Positions 61,834-64,000 of a stretch of DNA of 64,000 nt are shown here, piece by piece. Location of the stretch: NCBI RefSeq assembly GCF_011682175.1, contig NZ_WHJG01000024.1, forward strand, positions 1 to 64,000, written 5' to 3'. The first letter of the stretch is position 1. Each line of letters starts with the position of its first letter. The DNA comes from Massilia frigida (GTDB lineage Bacteria > Pseudomonadota > Gammaproteobacteria > Burkholderiales > Burkholderiaceae_D). The position numbers were made by a program, and so were the translations under genes. The notes below the pieces were generated by a model. It did not search any database. It had not been told where the DNA came from and saw only the letters and a list, made by a program, of their open reading frames with translations.

Positions 61834-63056
61834 TGCGCTATCTGCTGGCGGCGGCGCTGCTGCTCATGTCGCTGGCCTGCCGCGCCGGCGGGCAGGAGGA
61901 GCCGGCGGCGGAGGCAAGCGCGCCGCGCCAGATCCTGGTGATGCTGCATTTGCCGGCGCCGCACTTCCGGCCCGACGCCTCGTACGGCGCCAACTACCGT
62001 GACGACGCCGGACGCCTGGCACGGCGCCGCGTTGCCGAGGCGCTGGCGCGCGAACATGGCCTGACCATCCTCGAAGGCTGGGCCATGCCGGCCCTGAACG
62101 TGGACTGCTACCGCATGGCCGAACCGCCCGGCGCCGAGCCGGGCAAGATCGTCGAGGTGCTCTCGCGCGACGCCCGGGTCGACTGGGCGCAAGCGATCAA
62201 TACCTTTTCGGCCCAGGCCAGCGACCCGCTGTACCCGGTGCAGCCGGCCGCGCGGCAATGGCAGCTGGGCGAAGTGCGCAAGGCCGCCACCGGGCGCAAG
62301 GTGCTGGTGGCAGTGATCGACAGCGGCGTCGAAGCCGACCACCCGGACCTGGCCGGGCAGCTCGCCTTCCAGGAAAACTTCGTCGATGGCCAGCCGTATG
62401 CGGCCGAAACGCACGGCACCGGCGTGGCGGGGGTGATCGCGGCGCTGGCCGGCAACGGGGTTGGGATCGAAGGCGTGGCGCCGGACGCGCGCCTGATGGC
62501 GCTGCGCGCGTGCTGGCAGGTGGCAGGCGGCGCCACCCGCTGCAACAGCTTCACCCTGGCCAAGGCCCTCAACTTCGCGCTGATGCACGGGGCCCAGGTG
62601 ATCAACCTGAGTTTGTCCGGCCCGGCCGACCGCCTGCTGCGCGAACTGATCGACGTGGCGTGCGCGCGCGGCGTGCGGGTGGTGGGGGCGGTCGATGCGG
62701 CCAGCGCCGATGGCGGTTTTCCGGCCTCGCACCCGGGCGTGTTCGCGGTGGCGGCCGACAGCCGCCGCCAACTGACGGCACAGGTGCTGATGGCGCCCGG
62801 ACGCGACATCCCGACGGCGGCGCCGGGCGCGCGCTGGGGCATGGTGTCGGGGTCGTCCTATTCAGCGGCGCATATCTCTGGCATGATGGCCGTGCTGAGC
62901 GAGCTGCGTCCCGGGCTCACCTTGCCGCAGGTGCGATCGAGCATCGTGCTGCAGCCGGGCGGTATCAACCTTTGCGCCACCGTCACCCGCCTCACAGGAA
63001 AATGTACATGCGTTTGCGTCGAGGTCACGCCGCCCAAGATCGCCCGCCAGCCCTGA
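61830..63056 (+). CDS. Subtilisin-like (S8) serine protease
   Basis: 408 aa. Signal (AALLLMSLACRAG, possibly a lipoprotein type). N-terminal inhibitor-like region (about residues 35-130). Catalytic triad: Asp in VAVIDSGVE, His in ETHGTGVAGV, Ser in SGSSYSAAHISG. A cysteine-rich tail (KCTCVCVEV) follows. Expression is probably controlled by the ECF/anti-sigma pair in the same operon. Confidence 0.92.
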   Translation: MMRYLLAAALLLMSLACRAGGQEEPAAEASAPRQILVMLHLPAPHFRPDASYGANYRDDAGRLARRRVAEALAREHGLTILEGWAMPALNVDCYRMAEPPGAEPGKIVEVLSRDARVDWAQAINTFSAQASDPLYPVQPAARQWQLGEVRKAATGRKVLVAVIDSGVEADHPDLAGQLAFQENFVDGQPYAAETHGTGVAGVIAALAGNGVGIEGVAPDARLMALRACWQVAGGATRCNSFTLAKALNFALMHGAQVINLSLSGPADRLLRELIDVACARGVRVVGAVDAASADGGFPASHPGVFAVAADSRRQLTAQVLMAPGRDIPTAAPGARWGMVSGSSYSAAHISGMMAVLSELRPGLTLPQVRSSIVLQPGGINLCATVTRLTGKCTCVCVEVTPPKIARQP

Positions 63057-63077
63057 ACCACGCCGCCGCGCGCGGGG

Positions 63078-63776
63078 GTGTCGTTGCGTAGATGGCCGCT
63101 GGCGCTGGCACTGGCGTGCTGCGGGGCCGGCAGCGACGCGCGCGCCCAGGCCAGCGGCAGCCTGTCGCTGGTCTCCGACTATTATTACCGCGGCGTCGGC
63201 TACAGCAGGGGCGACCCGGTGGCCCAGTTCAACCTGTCGTTCGACACCCGCAGCGGCTGGTATGCGGGCGCGTTCGCCTCCCTGCTCAAGATGAACAACA
63301 CCCCGCGCGGGCTGTACGCGATCGGCTATGCCGGTTACGCGCGGCGGATGGCGGCGGGCGGCTCGTGGGAAGCGGGTGCCTCGAACCATACCTTCACCAC
63401 CATGTCGGCCCTGAACTACCACGAAGTGTATGTGGGGCTGGGCAGCGACCGGCTCAGCGGCAGGGTGTCGTATTCGCCCGCCTACATGGGCACGGCGATG
63501 CACACTGTGTACAGCGAAGTCAATGGCGGCCTGGCCCTGAGCGACGACGTGGGCCTGTTCGCGCGCATCGGCTATCTGCGCGCGGTGTCGGCGGTGCCGC
63601 GCTACACCTCGGGCACCCGGCTCGATGGCCGCATCGGCATCGGCATGAGCGTCGATGCGTGGAAATTGCAGGCCGCGTGGGATGCCCTGCATGCGCAGCA
63701 GGGTGCGTACGCCCCGTCGCGAGAGGGGATCGCTTCGCGCAATGGGCTGGTGCTGACCGTCAGCCGCGCGTTCTAG
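63078..63776 (+). CDS. TorF-like putative porin / outer-membrane barrel
   Basis: 232 aa from GTG at 63078 (no ATG in frame gives a signal peptide). Signal LALALACCGAGSDARAQ. Mature start SGSLSLVSDYYYRGVGYS resembles TorF-family porins, and the protein ends in aromatic TVSRAF, a barrel C-terminus. It lies 21 nt after the protease, in the same operon. Confidence 0.75.
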   Translation: MSLRRWPLALALACCGAGSDARAQASGSLSLVSDYYYRGVGYSRGDPVAQFNLSFDTRSGWYAGAFASLLKMNNTPRGLYAIGYAGYARRMAAGGSWEAGASNHTFTTMSALNYHEVYVGLGSDRLSGRVSYSPAYMGTAMHTVYSEVNGGLALSDDVGLFARIGYLRAVSAVPRYTSGTRLDGRIGIGMSVDAWKLQAAWDALHAQQGAYAPSREGIASRNGLVLTVSRAF

Positions 63777-63794
63777 GCGGACTGTGCTTTGGAC

Positions 63795-63831
63795 AAAAGA
63801 AAAAGGGCCCGGGGATTTCTCCCCGGACCCT
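63795..63831 (-). terminator. Rho-independent terminator for the tRNA
   Basis: On the minus strand GGGTCCGGGGAGAAATCCCC pairs through a 9-bp stem (one mismatch) and is followed by TTTTTCTTTTG. It lies 18 nt after the tRNA 3' end. Confidence 0.9.
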
Positions 63832-63848
63832 TCGTCCTGACGAATTTC

Positions 63849-63925
63849 TGGTGCGGCTGGCAGGAATTGAACCCACGACCCCTTGGTTCGTAGCCAAGTA
63901 CTCTATCCAGCTGAGCTACAGCCGC
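63849..63925 (-). tRNA. tRNA-Arg (anticodon ACG)
   Basis: 77 nt with acceptor GCGGCTG, D-arm GCTCAGCTGGATAGAG, anticodon loop CTACGAA (ACG), T-arm GTGGGTTCAATTCC and encoded CCA. Followed by a strong terminator. Confidence 0.95.
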
Positions 63926-64000
63926 AGAAGCAAAGATTATAGCAGCGTATTTTTGAAATGCCAAATCTTCCTGAGAAGATTTTTACTGATTGCCGAATAA

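Overview
The window looks like chromosomal DNA of a GC-rich betaproteobacterium in Burkholderiales, most likely Oxalobacteraceae (Massilia/Duganella/Janthinobacterium type). The evidence is the codon usage, a complete heterotroph-type sox cluster, and a JDVT-CTERM-like protein paired with its dedicated intramembrane protease. No rRNA, CRISPR array, integrase or insertion sequence is visible. All calls were made by reading the sequence; no database search was run.

Region 1 (1-18887, all minus strand, reading toward base 1) is an extracellular contractile injection system (eCIS, Afp/PVC-like). In transcription order: tail-terminator protein (DUF4255/Pvc16), an unknown conserved protein, one sheath protein with a very large Ala/Lys-rich insertion, two tube proteins, a small DUF5908-type protein, a LysM-like spike-hub protein, a VgrG-like spike, a PAAR tip, a gp25-like wedge, a giant baseplate-J protein, a fibre-like protein, a small protein, an Afp12-like baseplate protein, and a tape-measure protein. 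The tape-measure gene runs off the left edge and contains recent 264-bp tandem repeats. It is one continuous open frame from 3360 to base 1. Divergent from this operon (19178-21082) is a probable effector: an N-terminal DUF4157 domain (HEAWH) followed by a clostridial-toxin-like glycosyltransferase domain with a DVD motif. This pair is the most exciting content of the window.

Region 2 (21104-31601, minus strand) holds an amino-acid ABC transporter binding protein, a HAF-repeat protein, and a ladder of five tandemly duplicated small coiled-coil/tail-anchored proteins. Two of the five are frameshifted, and the copies carry different numbers of an 11-residue repeat. A Fur-box-preceded TonB siderophore receptor and DNA polymerase II follow.

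Region 3 (31751-41491, plus strand) is a DUF302 lipoprotein and a thiosulfate oxidation cluster: an ArsR-type regulator with matching operator-like sites before itself and before soxC, then soxCDYZAXB, a SoxW-type thioredoxin, a SoxH-like metallo-beta-lactamase protein and a DsrE-like protein.

Region 4 (41527-51592) is signalling: a divergent NarL regulator/beta-propeller histidine kinase pair around a 13-bp tandem repeat, two decay scars (a cytochrome c stub joined to a Dps tail, and a collapsed hybrid kinase), a 2OG-Fe(II) oxygenase, a single-domain response regulator, two GGDEF proteins and a TlpA-like protein.

Region 5 (51673-63925) has a phospholipase-D-family lipoprotein, a periplasmic redox group (TlpA, DUF4266 lipoprotein, DUF3570 protein, ApbE, DsbD), the JDVT-CTERM cytochrome/protease pair, an ECF sigma/anti-sigma/subtilase/porin-like operon, and tRNA-Arg with a terminator.
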